Shown here piece after piece: positions 1-6,392 of a stretch of 7,482 nt of DNA. The stretch covers positions 1 through 7,482 of the forward strand of contig SBEK01000190.1 in assembly GCA_009668925.1 (NCBI GenBank). Direction: 5' to 3'. Under the pieces are notes generated by a model. That model searched no databases. It saw only the letters and a program-made list of their open reading frames with translations, and was not told where the DNA came from. Within the stretch, counting starts at the first letter, position 1. Each line of letters begins with the position of its first letter. A program made the translations under genes and the position numbers. This DNA is from Deltaproteobacteria bacterium. Its GTDB lineage: Bacteria; Desulfobacterota; Syntrophia; Syntrophales; Smithellaceae.

Positions 1-36
1 CGGCCCTTCCTTCGTAAACGTCACCATCTCTCCCAT
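1..36 (-). CDS. N-terminus of a divergent gene, truncated by the window edge
   Basis: Reading leftward from an ATG at 36-34, the frame stays open to the window edge and gives MGEMVTFTKEGP. The start is supported by a strong Shine-Dalgarno (AAAGGAG on the minus strand, 47-53) about 10 nt upstream. A second Met at codon 4 (27-25) is possible but has a poorer ribosome site. Twelve residues cannot identify a family. The ending TFTKEGP resembles the start of crotonase-family proteins (enoyl-CoA hydratase/isomerase, which often begin with a short strand ending in EGPV), and that would suit the acyl-CoA theme nearby, but this is a weak guess. The gene lies downstream of the sigma-54 promoter at 313-328 and is the most natural target of the activator encoded at 539-1597. 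Confidence 0.6.
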   Translation of the reverse strand, partial: MGEMVTFTKEGP

Positions 37-302
37 AAGATTTTATCTCCTTTAAGGTATGTTTAAGTGTGAAAAGAAAATTGACTGCCGGCTGCCTTAT
101 CAGCATCCTTTCCATGGAACCAGGGCCCGACAAACAGGTGATCAGGCGGCACCCTGGAATAAACCGGGCCGAAAGCGCTTCGGCCGGTTAAACCCGGCCA
201 ATCAGCGGTTACAGCAACCGCAGAGGCATTCCCGGAGAAAGATCTCCCGGCGCGGGAAAAGCCCCGTCGCGCGGCGCCGAAGGTTAAAATCCTCCTTCAT
301 TT
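37..302 (-). other. predicted long structured 5' leader of the leftward gene
   Basis: If transcription starts about 12 nt past the GC of the sigma-54 promoter (near 302), the leftward gene has an untranslated leader of about 265 nt. This stretch has no convincing gene but many inverted repeats. GGCCGG (182-187) pairs with CCGGCC (194-199). An overlapping, stronger stem pairs AACC plus GGCCGAA (162-165, 167-173) with TTCGGCC plus GGTT (179-185, 186-189) around a 5-nt loop and one bulge. TCCCG/CGGGA lies at 245-257, CCAGGG/CCCTGG at 120-125 and 152-157, and the palindrome TTCCATGGAA at 110-119. On the minus strand the strong stem is followed by TATTCC, so it ends in a short T-rich run (TTTATT). 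This could be an attenuator, but the U-tract is weak. The start site is inferred. Confidence 0.4.
162..189 (-). terminator. GC-rich hairpin in the leader, possible attenuator
   Basis: Eleven base pairs with one bulged base close a 5-nt loop: arms AACC-GGCCGAA and TTCGGCC-GGTT. Read leftward, the hairpin is followed by a short T-rich stretch (TTTATT, counting the last bases of the stem). That resembles a weak intrinsic terminator ahead of the gene starting at 36. The arm at 182-187 can instead pair with 194-199, which transcription would make first, so two exclusive folds are possible. Function is inferred from sequence symmetry only; it could equally be a plain structural element or a protein site. 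Confidence 0.3.
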
Positions 303-312
303 CGCCCATTAC

Positions 313-328
313 AGCAAATAGTGTACCA
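313..328 (-). promoter_or_regulatory. sigma-54 (RpoN) promoter, leftward
   Basis: The minus strand from 328 to 313 reads TGGTACACTATTTGCT. This fits the -24/-12 consensus TGGYACR-N4-TTGCW at every fixed position: GG at 327-326, GC at 315-314, and the required 10 nt between them. It points toward the gene starting at 36, with a predicted start site near 302. An enhancer-binding protein gene starts about 210 bp away in the opposite direction, a common arrangement of a sigma-54 activator beside its target promoter. Sigma-54 promoters are silent without such an activator, so the leftward gene is probably inducible. Confidence 0.75.
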
Positions 329-344
329 GCAGTTATTTCGTGAG

Positions 345-359
345 GTTCGGCATCCGAAC
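345..359. promoter_or_regulatory. perfect dyad GTTCGG-CAT-CCGAAC, candidate operator or enhancer half
   Basis: A perfect 6-bp inverted repeat with a 3-bp spacer lies 16 bp upstream of the -24 element of the leftward sigma-54 promoter, centred about 50 bp before its predicted start. That is closer than the usual enhancer distance (about 80-150 bp), so it may bind a second regulator or be one of several activator sites. A 10-bp palindrome ATGATATCAT at 397-406, about 100 bp upstream of the predicted start, is another candidate. No gene ends just upstream, so a terminator role is unlikely. Confidence 0.35.
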
Positions 360-459
360 GTAAGGAATTGGCCGTGTTATTCGCCGCCGGTTCTTTATGA
401 TATCATTGCTGTTGAATCTCGGAACCCCCGCCGCAAGGTCCGCGGCCGTAAAATTATAT

Positions 460-488
460 TTGACAGAGATGTATTTATTATATACAAA
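460..488 (+). promoter_or_regulatory. sigma-70-type promoter for the activator gene
   Basis: A perfect -35 hexamer TTGACA lies at 460-465 inside the most AT-rich stretch of the window (about 451-520). With a 17-bp spacer the -10 is TACAAA (483-488, four of six consensus bases). With 15 bp it is TATACA (481-486). Either would start transcription near 494-497, giving a short leader before the ATG at 539, which has AGGGA (528-532) 6 nt upstream. The -10 is imperfect, so the exact hexamer is uncertain. Confidence 0.5.
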
Positions 489-538
489 AATATCAAAAAT
501 ACGTATATTTTATAAACAATACCTGACAGGGAATAACC

Positions 539-1597
539 ATGGCCGGGAAAAACAAACCCAAAACCGACACAGCGGCAGGCGGCCGCAGTCCGCAGGGCGC
601 AAGCGAGACGTTTCAGGCGGAAAAACTGGGGACGGCTTTCGACGAACTTGTCGGCGCCGATCCGTCGTTTCGCAAGGCTCTGGTCACCGCCCAGCGGGCG
701 GCAAAATCGGACATCTCCGTTCTCATTATCGGAGAAAGCGGCACCGGCAAGGAAATTCTCGCCCGCGCCATCCATCAGACAAGCCTGCGCCGCGACAAGC
801 CGCTGGTGGATGTCAACTGCGCCGCCATTCCCGACAGCCTCATCGAAAGCGAACTTTTCGGTTATGAGAAGGGAGCCTTTACCGGCGCGCGGACCGAAGG
901 GCGCCACGGTTATTTCGACGAAGCGCACGACGGCACGATCCTGCTTGACGAAATCGGCGATTCGTCGCTTTCCGTTCAGGCCAAATTACTGCGCGTCCTG
1001 GAATCCGGCACGTTCAAGCGCGTCGGCGGAACGAAGAATATCAAAGTGAATGTGCGGGTCATTTCTTCAACCAATCAGGATCTGGCGGGGCTGATCGAAC
1101 AGAAAAAATTTCGCGATGATTTATTTTTCCGGCTGAACGCCTTCACCATTCAATTGCCGCCGCTGCGCGAGCGGCGCGACGACATTGAGCTTCTGATCGA
1201 TTATTTTTTAAAACTGAGCGGTGTCGCCTTGAAACAAAAATACCGGTTTTCGCCGGCCGCCTTCACTATGCTCTGCCAGTACCGCTGGCCGGGAAACGTC
1301 CGGGAATTGAAGGGAGTCGTCAGCTACGCGGTGAACATGACGCAATCGCCGGTGATTGATACCGGCTCCTTGCCGAACTTCCTCTTTTCCGGCCAGTCCG
1401 TTCAGGAAAAGTTGGCCGCGCCGGCTCCCCTCTCCGGACAGACCTCCTACAATCTCACCGAGGCCGTCCGGGAATTGGAACGCAAGCTCATCAGCGAGGT
1501 CCTGGCCGCCGCCCCCAATAAATCGGAGGCCATTAAAATTCTGGGGATCAGCCGGCGGACCTTCTACTTGAAATTGAAAGAATATGGTTTGGATTAA
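539..1597 (+). CDS. sigma-54-dependent transcriptional activator (PspF-type, no sensor domain)
   Basis: This 352-residue bacterial enhancer-binding protein should use ATP hydrolysis to remodel sigma-54 RNA polymerase into an open complex. The AAA+ core spans about residues 35-265. Walker A is GESGTGKE (65-72), the sigma-54 contact loop is GAFTGA (112-117), Walker B is TILLDEIG (133-140), FRDDLFFRLN with its arginine is at 191-200, and RWPGNVREL is at 249-257. A Fis-type helix-turn-helix fills the C-terminus (about 306-352, with AIKILGISRRTFYLKLKEYG). The N-terminus before the AAA+ core is only about 35 polar residues, with no receiver, GAF or PAS domain. Activity is therefore probably set by a partner protein or by expression level, as known for PspF, rather than by its own sensor. 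A sigma-54 promoter pointing the other way lies about 210 bp upstream and is the likeliest target. The lyase-like gene follows after 66 bp on the same strand, possibly in the same transcript. All catalytic motifs are intact. Confidence 0.95.
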   Translation: MAGKNKPKTDTAAGGRSPQGASETFQAEKLGTAFDELVGADPSFRKALVTAQRAAKSDISVLIIGESGTGKEILARAIHQTSLRRDKPLVDVNCAAIPDSLIESELFGYEKGAFTGARTEGRHGYFDEAHDGTILLDEIGDSSLSVQAKLLRVLESGTFKRVGGTKNIKVNVRVISSTNQDLAGLIEQKKFRDDLFFRLNAFTIQLPPLRERRDDIELLIDYFLKLSGVALKQKYRFSPAAFTMLCQYRWPGNVRELKGVVSYAVNMTQSPVIDTGSLPNFLFSGQSVQEKLAAPAPLSGQTSYNLTEAVRELERKLISEVLAAAPNKSEAIKILGISRRTFYLKLKEYGLD

Positions 1598-1663
1598 GAC
1601 GGGGCATTTTGTCCGGGCTTCCGGGCGGTTATTTTATGAAAAATTTGTTTCGGAGCGGAAAAG

Positions 1664-2668
1664 ATGATGTCGAACGGTGAATCGCAGGCGGCCAGGGCCG
1701 CAAGAAAAAAAGATGACCAGGTCATGATTGTGGAAGTATCGCCGCGCGACGGTCTGCCGGAGGTCTGTCATACGTTGTCCACCGCCGATAAGATAAAATA
1801 CATCAACAAACTGTCGGATACCGGTCTGCACAAAATTGAGTGCGCCTCCTTCACCCATCCCCGCCTGATGCCGGAAGGGTATGACGCCGAAAAACTCGTT
1901 TCCGGAATCACCAAAAAGACCGGTGTAACGTATGTGGGGCTTGTCCCGAATGAAATCGGCTGCCGCCGGGCTCTGGTTACGGCGATCGACGAAATCCTGA
2001 TCGTGCTGGCGGCGAGCGATACCTTCAACAGATTGAATATCGGCCGGTCCCTCAAGGAAAGCCTCAATAAAATGCTGCCCACGATTCTGGATGCGGCCAC
2101 GAAGAACGCGCGCAGTATCCGCGTCTATATCATGACCGCGTTCGGGTGCCCTTACACAGGAAGGGTCGGCGCGGACGACGTCGCGCAGCTCCTGCTCAAA
2201 CTCGTCTATATGGGGGCGTCCGAAATCGTGCTGGTGGATTCCACCGGTATGGCCAATCCGCGGCAGGTCAAGTCAACGCTTCGCGCCCTGCTCGATTTAC
2301 AGCTCGATATCAACCTGGCCGTCCATTTCCACAACACGCGCGGCGCGGCCATTGCCAACTGCATCGCCGCTTACGAGGCGGGCGTCCGCATTTTCGACAC
2401 GTCGCTCGGCGGTATGAGTACGACCCCTTACGGTGTCGGCGAACTGGACTACGGCTACTGGAATGTGCCGACCGAAGATCTGGTCCACCTGTTTGAGGAA
2501 ATGGGCATCAAGACGGGCATTGACCTGGACAAACTGCTGGAGTGCGTGAGGCTTGCCGAAAAGATGGCCGGCCGTTCCCTGCCCGGACACCTTTTGAGGG
2601 CGGGCAAGGCGTCCCAGATCGCCGAAATACCGAAATACCTGACGAAGAAGCACATCCTCGACCCGTAA
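1664..2668 (+). CDS. HMG-CoA lyase-like DRE-TIM metallolyase with altered active site
   Basis: This 334-residue protein is about the length of HMG-CoA lyases, which split 3-hydroxy-3-methylglutaryl-CoA into acetoacetate and acetyl-CoA. Family marks are VSPRDGLPE (25-33; R28 and D29 match the catalytic Arg and metal Asp of VGPRDGLQ), AFGCPYTGRV (159-168; compare FGCPYEGKI) and the metal-binding HFHNT (221-225). The signature loop is abnormal. Where lyases have GLGGCPYAQG, this has GMSTTPYGVG (250-259), so the catalytic Cys aligns with T254 and about four residues are inserted before the shared TED (270-272). The Gln of RDGLQ is also Pro (P32). The fold is therefore secure but HMG-CoA lyase activity is doubtful; another acyl-CoA aldol-type cleavage or condensation is possible. 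The start at 1664 has GGAG (1652-1655) 8 nt upstream; Met21 is an alternative. It follows the activator gene and converges on the DUF3141 gene. Confidence 0.88.
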   Translation: MMSNGESQAARAARKKDDQVMIVEVSPRDGLPEVCHTLSTADKIKYINKLSDTGLHKIECASFTHPRLMPEGYDAEKLVSGITKKTGVTYVGLVPNEIGCRRALVTAIDEILIVLAASDTFNRLNIGRSLKESLNKMLPTILDAATKNARSIRVYIMTAFGCPYTGRVGADDVAQLLLKLVYMGASEIVLVDSTGMANPRQVKSTLRALLDLQLDINLAVHFHNTRGAAIANCIAAYEAGVRIFDTSLGGMSTTPYGVGELDYGYWNVPTEDLVHLFEEMGIKTGIDLDKLLECVRLAEKMAGRSLPGHLLRAGKASQIAEIPKYLTKKHILDP

Positions 2669-2672
2669 CGCT

Positions 2673-4823
2673 TTACAGGTTCAGCCCTTTCCGGATCTTT
2701 TCCACCATGGCCTTTTCATCGTCCGTATAGACCCCGTCCACCAGACAGAGCCGGCGCGCGATGCTCAGGGCCTCCATCCGGTCGTCCTTCTCCTTGATCA
2801 GCACGGACAGGGCGGCAAGCGCCCGGTCGCAATCGGCCTGCAAAATGGCCGTCTGCTCATGCATGATCTTCTTGAACTGGGCCGGACGAAGCTTGGAGAG
2901 CACCCGGTGCGTCTGCGCGATTTCTTCGCCGATTTCAAAATGCGCCCTTTTGACGTGCTGGCCGATTCTGGCGACGGCCATGTACACGCGGATGAGGCCG
3001 GCGGCGAGCCCTCCTTCTTCCACGGCGCTCTGGCGCTTGTCGTAGTCTTCGCGCTCATCGTCCGGGGCTTCTTGAGAAGGCTCTGCAGGCCCGGGAGGAA
3101 AGAAGCGCCTGAGCCAATCGCTGCCGTAAATCTGCTGGAACCAGAGCTCCTGAGTGAGGTCGCGGTAATCGCGGTAAATGCCGAGCACATTTTCGATGTA
3201 TTCGGAGACGTCTTTTTCCATCGCGGTAAACGGATTGTCCGCCGCGGCGGGTTTGCGGTTCTGTCTCGTGATAGAGGCGATGTTTTTGACCGGACGCATG
3301 AGCGGGTTGATATCGGCGAAAAAATACCGCTGGGTGCGCAGGGGATGCAGGTAGCGGATGATCTCGGCGGAAAGCTCCGTTGTCCAGAGCTTGACCCAGG
3401 GACGCGCCGCGAGCTGATAAAGACTGTCGTTGGCCTCGGAGACCTTGGAGACGACGCTGAAATCCGTCTCATCCTCCGATCCGTCGTCGAACGCGGCAAT
3501 GGCGTCGAACGTCCGCGGCTCGAACGACGTTTCGAAGGCGCCGCTCCGGACGTCGCCGTCGATCACCATTTCGTAGAGACCCGGCTGCAAAAAATCGATC
3601 ATGTCGAAATTGCCGATAATCTGATTATGCTCTTTCTTGGCGACGGAACCGGCGACGAAAATTCCCAGATGGCCGATGTCTTTATGGATGATGTAGATGA
3701 TGACCTGACCGTGCCGTCTGATATCCTCTACGGAACTGTAGACGCGGGGAATCCAGTTGAGCGCCTGCTGGGCCGGGGTGATGTTGTCGCCCATCGACGC
3801 GAAAACGATGATCGGGCTTTCAATATTTTTAAGGCTGATCCTTTCGCCTTCCCGAAGCTCCAGCTGGCCGCGCTCCAGTTTATTTCCCACGAATAAATTG
3901 CGGACGATAAAGTGAATTTCATCGGTGTTGAGCATGAAGAAACCGCCCCACCAGCGCTCGAAGTCGAGATATCGCTTCTCTTCCGTGTCCACCTGCGTAT
4001 AAACGTTGTACTGTTTGCTCCAGAACGTGTTGGCCGGATTCAGGAGTTCAAAGTTCAGGACGAGATTCGCGCCGTCGAAGACACCGTTGCCCAGGTCGCT
4101 GAAGAACGAATTGACCCACACGCCGCCCAGCAGTCCTCCCTTGTAGCGCATGGGGTTGACGCCCGCGACGCCGCTCCAGTAGGACAGCGGCGCGCCGTTT
4201 AAGACCAGCGGCCCCGCGACGTCTGGCCGGTCGGCGCAGACCAGCGCCGCCGCCCACCCCGCCTGGCAGTTGCCCAGGATAGCGGGCGCGTCCGCATAGG
4301 GGTGAAGTTCAACAATCTTTTCCATGAATTTTTCCATGGCCGCAATGACGTCCGCCATCGTCTGGCCCGGAATCGGCTCAGTATAAAACAGGATGAAATA
4401 AACCGGATGGCCGTGTTCGAGCGCCATGCCGATTTCGGAATCACGCTTGGAGCCGCCGATGCCGGGGCCGTGACCGGCGCGCGGGTCAACGATCACAATG
4501 GGCCGCTTGGGTTTTACCGGACGATCCTTGCTTTTGCTGCGGCGATCGTTGTCGGGCTTGACGTTCCGTTTGCGGCGGTCGGAAATCCGGACGAGCGCGT
4601 AATTGGCCGGGCGCGGAAAATTTTTGGCATTGAGGATCAGCTCGTAGTTGAACGTCAGGACCGGCGGCTGGCCGCTGCGGATATGTTTGATGTAGTTGTT
4701 TCCCCGCTTGCGGAGGATGTCGGTAAAGATAATCGACCTCTGGATGGAATCGACGATGTATTCGCTCAGGTATTTCTGCCAGTCGGTCAGGCCGGCCTGT
4801 TTTTCATCCCTTGGGTCATTCAT
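2673..4823 (-). CDS. DUF3141 family protein (PhaC-like alpha/beta hydrolase with TerB-like tail)
   Basis: Numbering is from the Met at 4823 (716 residues). This is a large cytosolic-looking protein with no signal peptide or evident membrane helix. The N-terminal region is followed by an alpha/beta-hydrolase core with the DUF3141 hallmarks VDPRAGHGPGIGG (113-125), the nucleophile elbow GNCQAGWA (184-191, Cys186), PLSYWSGV, LNPANTFWSKQYN (261-273) and RWWGGFF. A probable acid lies in GDNITP (345-350, Asp346), with the likely histidine in DIGHLGIF (382-389, His385). A cysteine nucleophile in GxCxG is the pattern of polyhydroxyalkanoate synthases, so an acyl-CoA or polyester substrate is plausible, but the function of DUF3141 is not settled to my knowledge. 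The last 60 or so residues (ALSIARRLCLVDGVYTDDEK, about 685-704) look TerB-like. A Lys/Arg-rich stretch (about 82-107) before the core looks like an insertion. Its stop lies 4 bp from that of the lyase-like gene. Confidence 0.92.
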   Translation of the reverse strand: MNDPRDEKQAGLTDWQKYLSEYIVDSIQRSIIFTDILRKRGNNYIKHIRSGQPPVLTFNYELILNAKNFPRPANYALVRISDRRKRNVKPDNDRRSKSKDRPVKPKRPIVIVDPRAGHGPGIGGSKRDSEIGMALEHGHPVYFILFYTEPIPGQTMADVIAAMEKFMEKIVELHPYADAPAILGNCQAGWAAALVCADRPDVAGPLVLNGAPLSYWSGVAGVNPMRYKGGLLGGVWVNSFFSDLGNGVFDGANLVLNFELLNPANTFWSKQYNVYTQVDTEEKRYLDFERWWGGFFMLNTDEIHFIVRNLFVGNKLERGQLELREGERISLKNIESPIIVFASMGDNITPAQQALNWIPRVYSSVEDIRRHGQVIIYIIHKDIGHLGIFVAGSVAKKEHNQIIGNFDMIDFLQPGLYEMVIDGDVRSGAFETSFEPRTFDAIAAFDDGSEDETDFSVVSKVSEANDSLYQLAARPWVKLWTTELSAEIIRYLHPLRTQRYFFADINPLMRPVKNIASITRQNRKPAAADNPFTAMEKDVSEYIENVLGIYRDYRDLTQELWFQQIYGSDWLRRFFPPGPAEPSQEAPDDEREDYDKRQSAVEEGGLAAGLIRVYMAVARIGQHVKRAHFEIGEEIAQTHRVLSKLRPAQFKKIMHEQTAILQADCDRALAALSVLIKEKDDRMEALSIARRLCLVDGVYTDDEKAMVEKIRKGLNL

Positions 4824-4830
4824 CATCATT

Positions 4831-4840
4831 CTCCTTCTTT
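4831..4840 (-). promoter_or_regulatory. ribosome-binding site that decides the DUF3141 start
   Basis: The minus strand reads AAAGAAGGAG directly before three consecutive in-frame ATG codons (4829, 4826, 4823). The gap from GGAG is 1, 4 and 7 nt respectively. A 1-nt gap is too short for normal initiation, so the third ATG (protein starting MNDPRDEK, 716 residues) is preferred over the longest frame, which begins at 4829. Confidence 0.7.
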
Positions 4841-4949
4841 CGATTCATGATCGGGCATCGTGCCGGAGGCTTTGGCGGCGTGTTCCGGTCCTGCTACGGC
4901 GCCGAAACAGCCCGCGGGCCGGAGAACGCCGTCTTCTCAATCCGTGCCC

Positions 4950-4972
4950 GTGAACCCCCGCGGAGGCTTCAC
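4950..4972 (-). terminator. hairpin after the HD-GYP gene, possible weak terminator
   Basis: On the minus strand, 22 nt past the HD-GYP stop, GTGAA-g-CCTC pairs with GGGG-g-TTCAC around a 3-nt loop (nine pairs including one G-U, one internal mismatch). No T-run follows, so it is not a standard intrinsic terminator. It may slow polymerase, protect the 3' end, or be incidental in GC-rich DNA. The rest of the gap, 4830-4993, shows no clear promoter. Confidence 0.25.
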
Positions 4973-4993
4973 CATCAGGACACCCCTTTGGCA

Positions 4994-6385
4994 TTACGCG
5001 CAGATACTGAAACGTTTTTCATTAAACAACCTCAGACACGCATCCACGATGTCCGGCTCATAGAGAACGCCCCTGTTCCTCACGATTTCATCCAGCGCCA
5101 GCCGAATGCCCAGAGACGGGCGATAGGGGCGATGGGACGCCATGGCTTCAACGACATCGGCGACCGTCAATATCTTTGACTCCAGAAGAATATCGCTCCC
5201 CTTTAAATGGCGGGGATAGCCGGATCCATCGATCCGCTCATGGTGCTCCAGGATGATCCGGGCAATCGGCCAGGGAAAATCGATGTCCTTTAAGATATCA
5301 TATCCGGATTGCGCATGCGGTTTGACGATTTCGTATTCGATATCCGTCAGCTTTGCCGGCTTGGTAAGAATCTCGGCCGGGATGGATATTTTCCCCAGAT
5401 CATGAATCGTGCTGGCCATGACCAGGCCTTCAATCCGGGACGGCTCCACCTCCATCTCTTGGGCTATGGCCTGAGCCAGGTCGGCGACCCGTTTTTGATG
5501 GCCCGCGGTGTAGGGGTCTCTTGATTCCATGGTGACCGCCATGGCGTGAATCGTCGCTTCGAGCGACTTCCTCACTTGAACCAGGCTCTTTTGGCGTTCG
5601 CTATCCATTAGCTTGAGCTCGGTGATGTCGCGGACGATCCCCCTAAAGCCGATGGCTTTACCGTCTGTATCCTTAAGTAAAGTGAAAGAGGACTGGATAA
5701 CTCGTTTGGTGCGGTCTTTGCTGATAATTTCGTAGTCGAATAATTTTCCGGGCCGGCCCGTTTCGTAAACCTTTTTGTGGACCTCGTAGAGCGTCCGGGC
5801 TGTCGCGGGGTCCGCATAGGTCCGGTTGTTCAGGCCCATCATCTCCTCTTTGGGGTAGCCCCAGATCCGGCATAAAGCGTCATTGAAGAAAGTGAAGTTG
5901 CCGGTGAGATCCACCTCGTAGTATCCTTCTCCGATGCTGTCCAGAATGGTCCGATATTTTTCCTCGCTCACGCGCAGCGCCTCTTCATTCTGCTTGCGCT
6001 TGACCCGCATGTCTTTGTTTTCCAGCGCTCTTTTCACGGCCAGACCGAGGCGCGCCAGATTCCCCTTCATGATGTAGTCGGACGCCCCGCGGTGAATGCA
6101 GTCCAGAGCCGTCTCTTCGCCGATGACTCCGGATACGATGATGAGAGGAATATCAAGATTCATCTTCTTCAGGATCTCAATAGCGTCGAGGGCGCTGAAT
6201 CCCGGCAGGTGGTAATCGCAAAGAAGGATGTCCCAGGGCCGGCTCGAGAGGGCGGAGATCATGTCTTCGGCCGTTTGCACCCGTTCGGTTGACGGTTCAT
6301 AGCCGCTCTTCTTTAAGAGACGGGTCAGAAGCAGGGCATCGTCTTCCGAATCTTCAATCATTAATACGCGGAGGGGGATCAACAT
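4994..6385 (-). CDS. REC-PAS-HD-GYP response regulator, cyclic-di-GMP phosphodiesterase
   Basis: This 463-residue protein has three domains. The receiver (about 4-122) has acidic residues E11/D12, phospho-acceptor D57 (LLCDYHLPG), S85 and K107. A PAS domain spans about 138-256 (EEKYRTILDSIGEGYYEVDL to FRGIVRDITELK). A short helical linker leads to HD-GYP (about 272-460), where the metal and catalytic set is intact: H296 (AGHQKRV), H328-D329 with K332 (IHDLGK), H357, H381-H382, DGSGYP (386-391) and D410. HD-GYP domains hydrolyse cyclic-di-GMP to pGpG and GMP, so phosphorylation probably tunes phosphodiesterase output, with PAS as a second input. The start at 6385 has GAGG (6392-6395) 6 nt upstream, and this ribosome site overlaps the repeat cluster. 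It is last of three same-strand signalling genes and is probably fed by the upstream kinase. GYP-type residues are canonical; VVEAM replaces the common VFDAL. Confidence 0.96.
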   Translation of the reverse strand: MLIPLRVLMIEDSEDDALLLTRLLKKSGYEPSTERVQTAEDMISALSSRPWDILLCDYHLPGFSALDAIEILKKMNLDIPLIIVSGVIGEETALDCIHRGASDYIMKGNLARLGLAVKRALENKDMRVKRKQNEEALRVSEEKYRTILDSIGEGYYEVDLTGNFTFFNDALCRIWGYPKEEMMGLNNRTYADPATARTLYEVHKKVYETGRPGKLFDYEIISKDRTKRVIQSSFTLLKDTDGKAIGFRGIVRDITELKLMDSERQKSLVQVRKSLEATIHAMAVTMESRDPYTAGHQKRVADLAQAIAQEMEVEPSRIEGLVMASTIHDLGKISIPAEILTKPAKLTDIEYEIVKPHAQSGYDILKDIDFPWPIARIILEHHERIDGSGYPRHLKGSDILLESKILTVADVVEAMASHRPYRPSLGIRLALDEIVRNRGVLYEPDIVDACLRLFNEKRFSICA

Positions 6386-6392
6386 AATTAAC

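Noticed and set aside
59..343. 94-codon plus-strand frame in the left intergenic region
   Set aside because: Composition is arginine-rich and low-information, there is no proper Shine-Dalgarno, and it runs through the hairpins and the sigma-54 promoter.
369..384. Possible rightward sigma-54 promoter TGGCCGTGTTATTCGC
   Set aside because: The GG-to-GC spacing is 11 nt rather than the strict 10, so it is unlikely to work.
491..503. Possible IHF site TATCAA-N4
   Set aside because: The conserved TTR half is absent (ACG instead); only the general AT-richness remains.
395..928. 177-codon minus-strand frame across the activator start
   Set aside because: It overlaps the start of the activator gene and the AT-rich promoter region, shows no domain, and has no supported ribosome site.
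1636..1680. 14-codon frame MKNLFRSGKDDVER overlapping the lyase-like start
   Set aside because: No ribosome site precedes it and it is out of frame with the clear gene; probably chance.
2859..3896. 345-codon open frame on the plus strand
   Set aside because: It is antisense to the conserved core of the DUF3141 gene, has no recognisable motif, and is typical of mirror frames in GC-rich coding DNA.
4941..4990. GG-N10-GC motif on the minus strand before the DUF3141 gene
   Set aside because: Only the GG and GC dinucleotides fit (TGGTGAAGCCTCCGCG); the rest of the sigma-54 consensus is missing.
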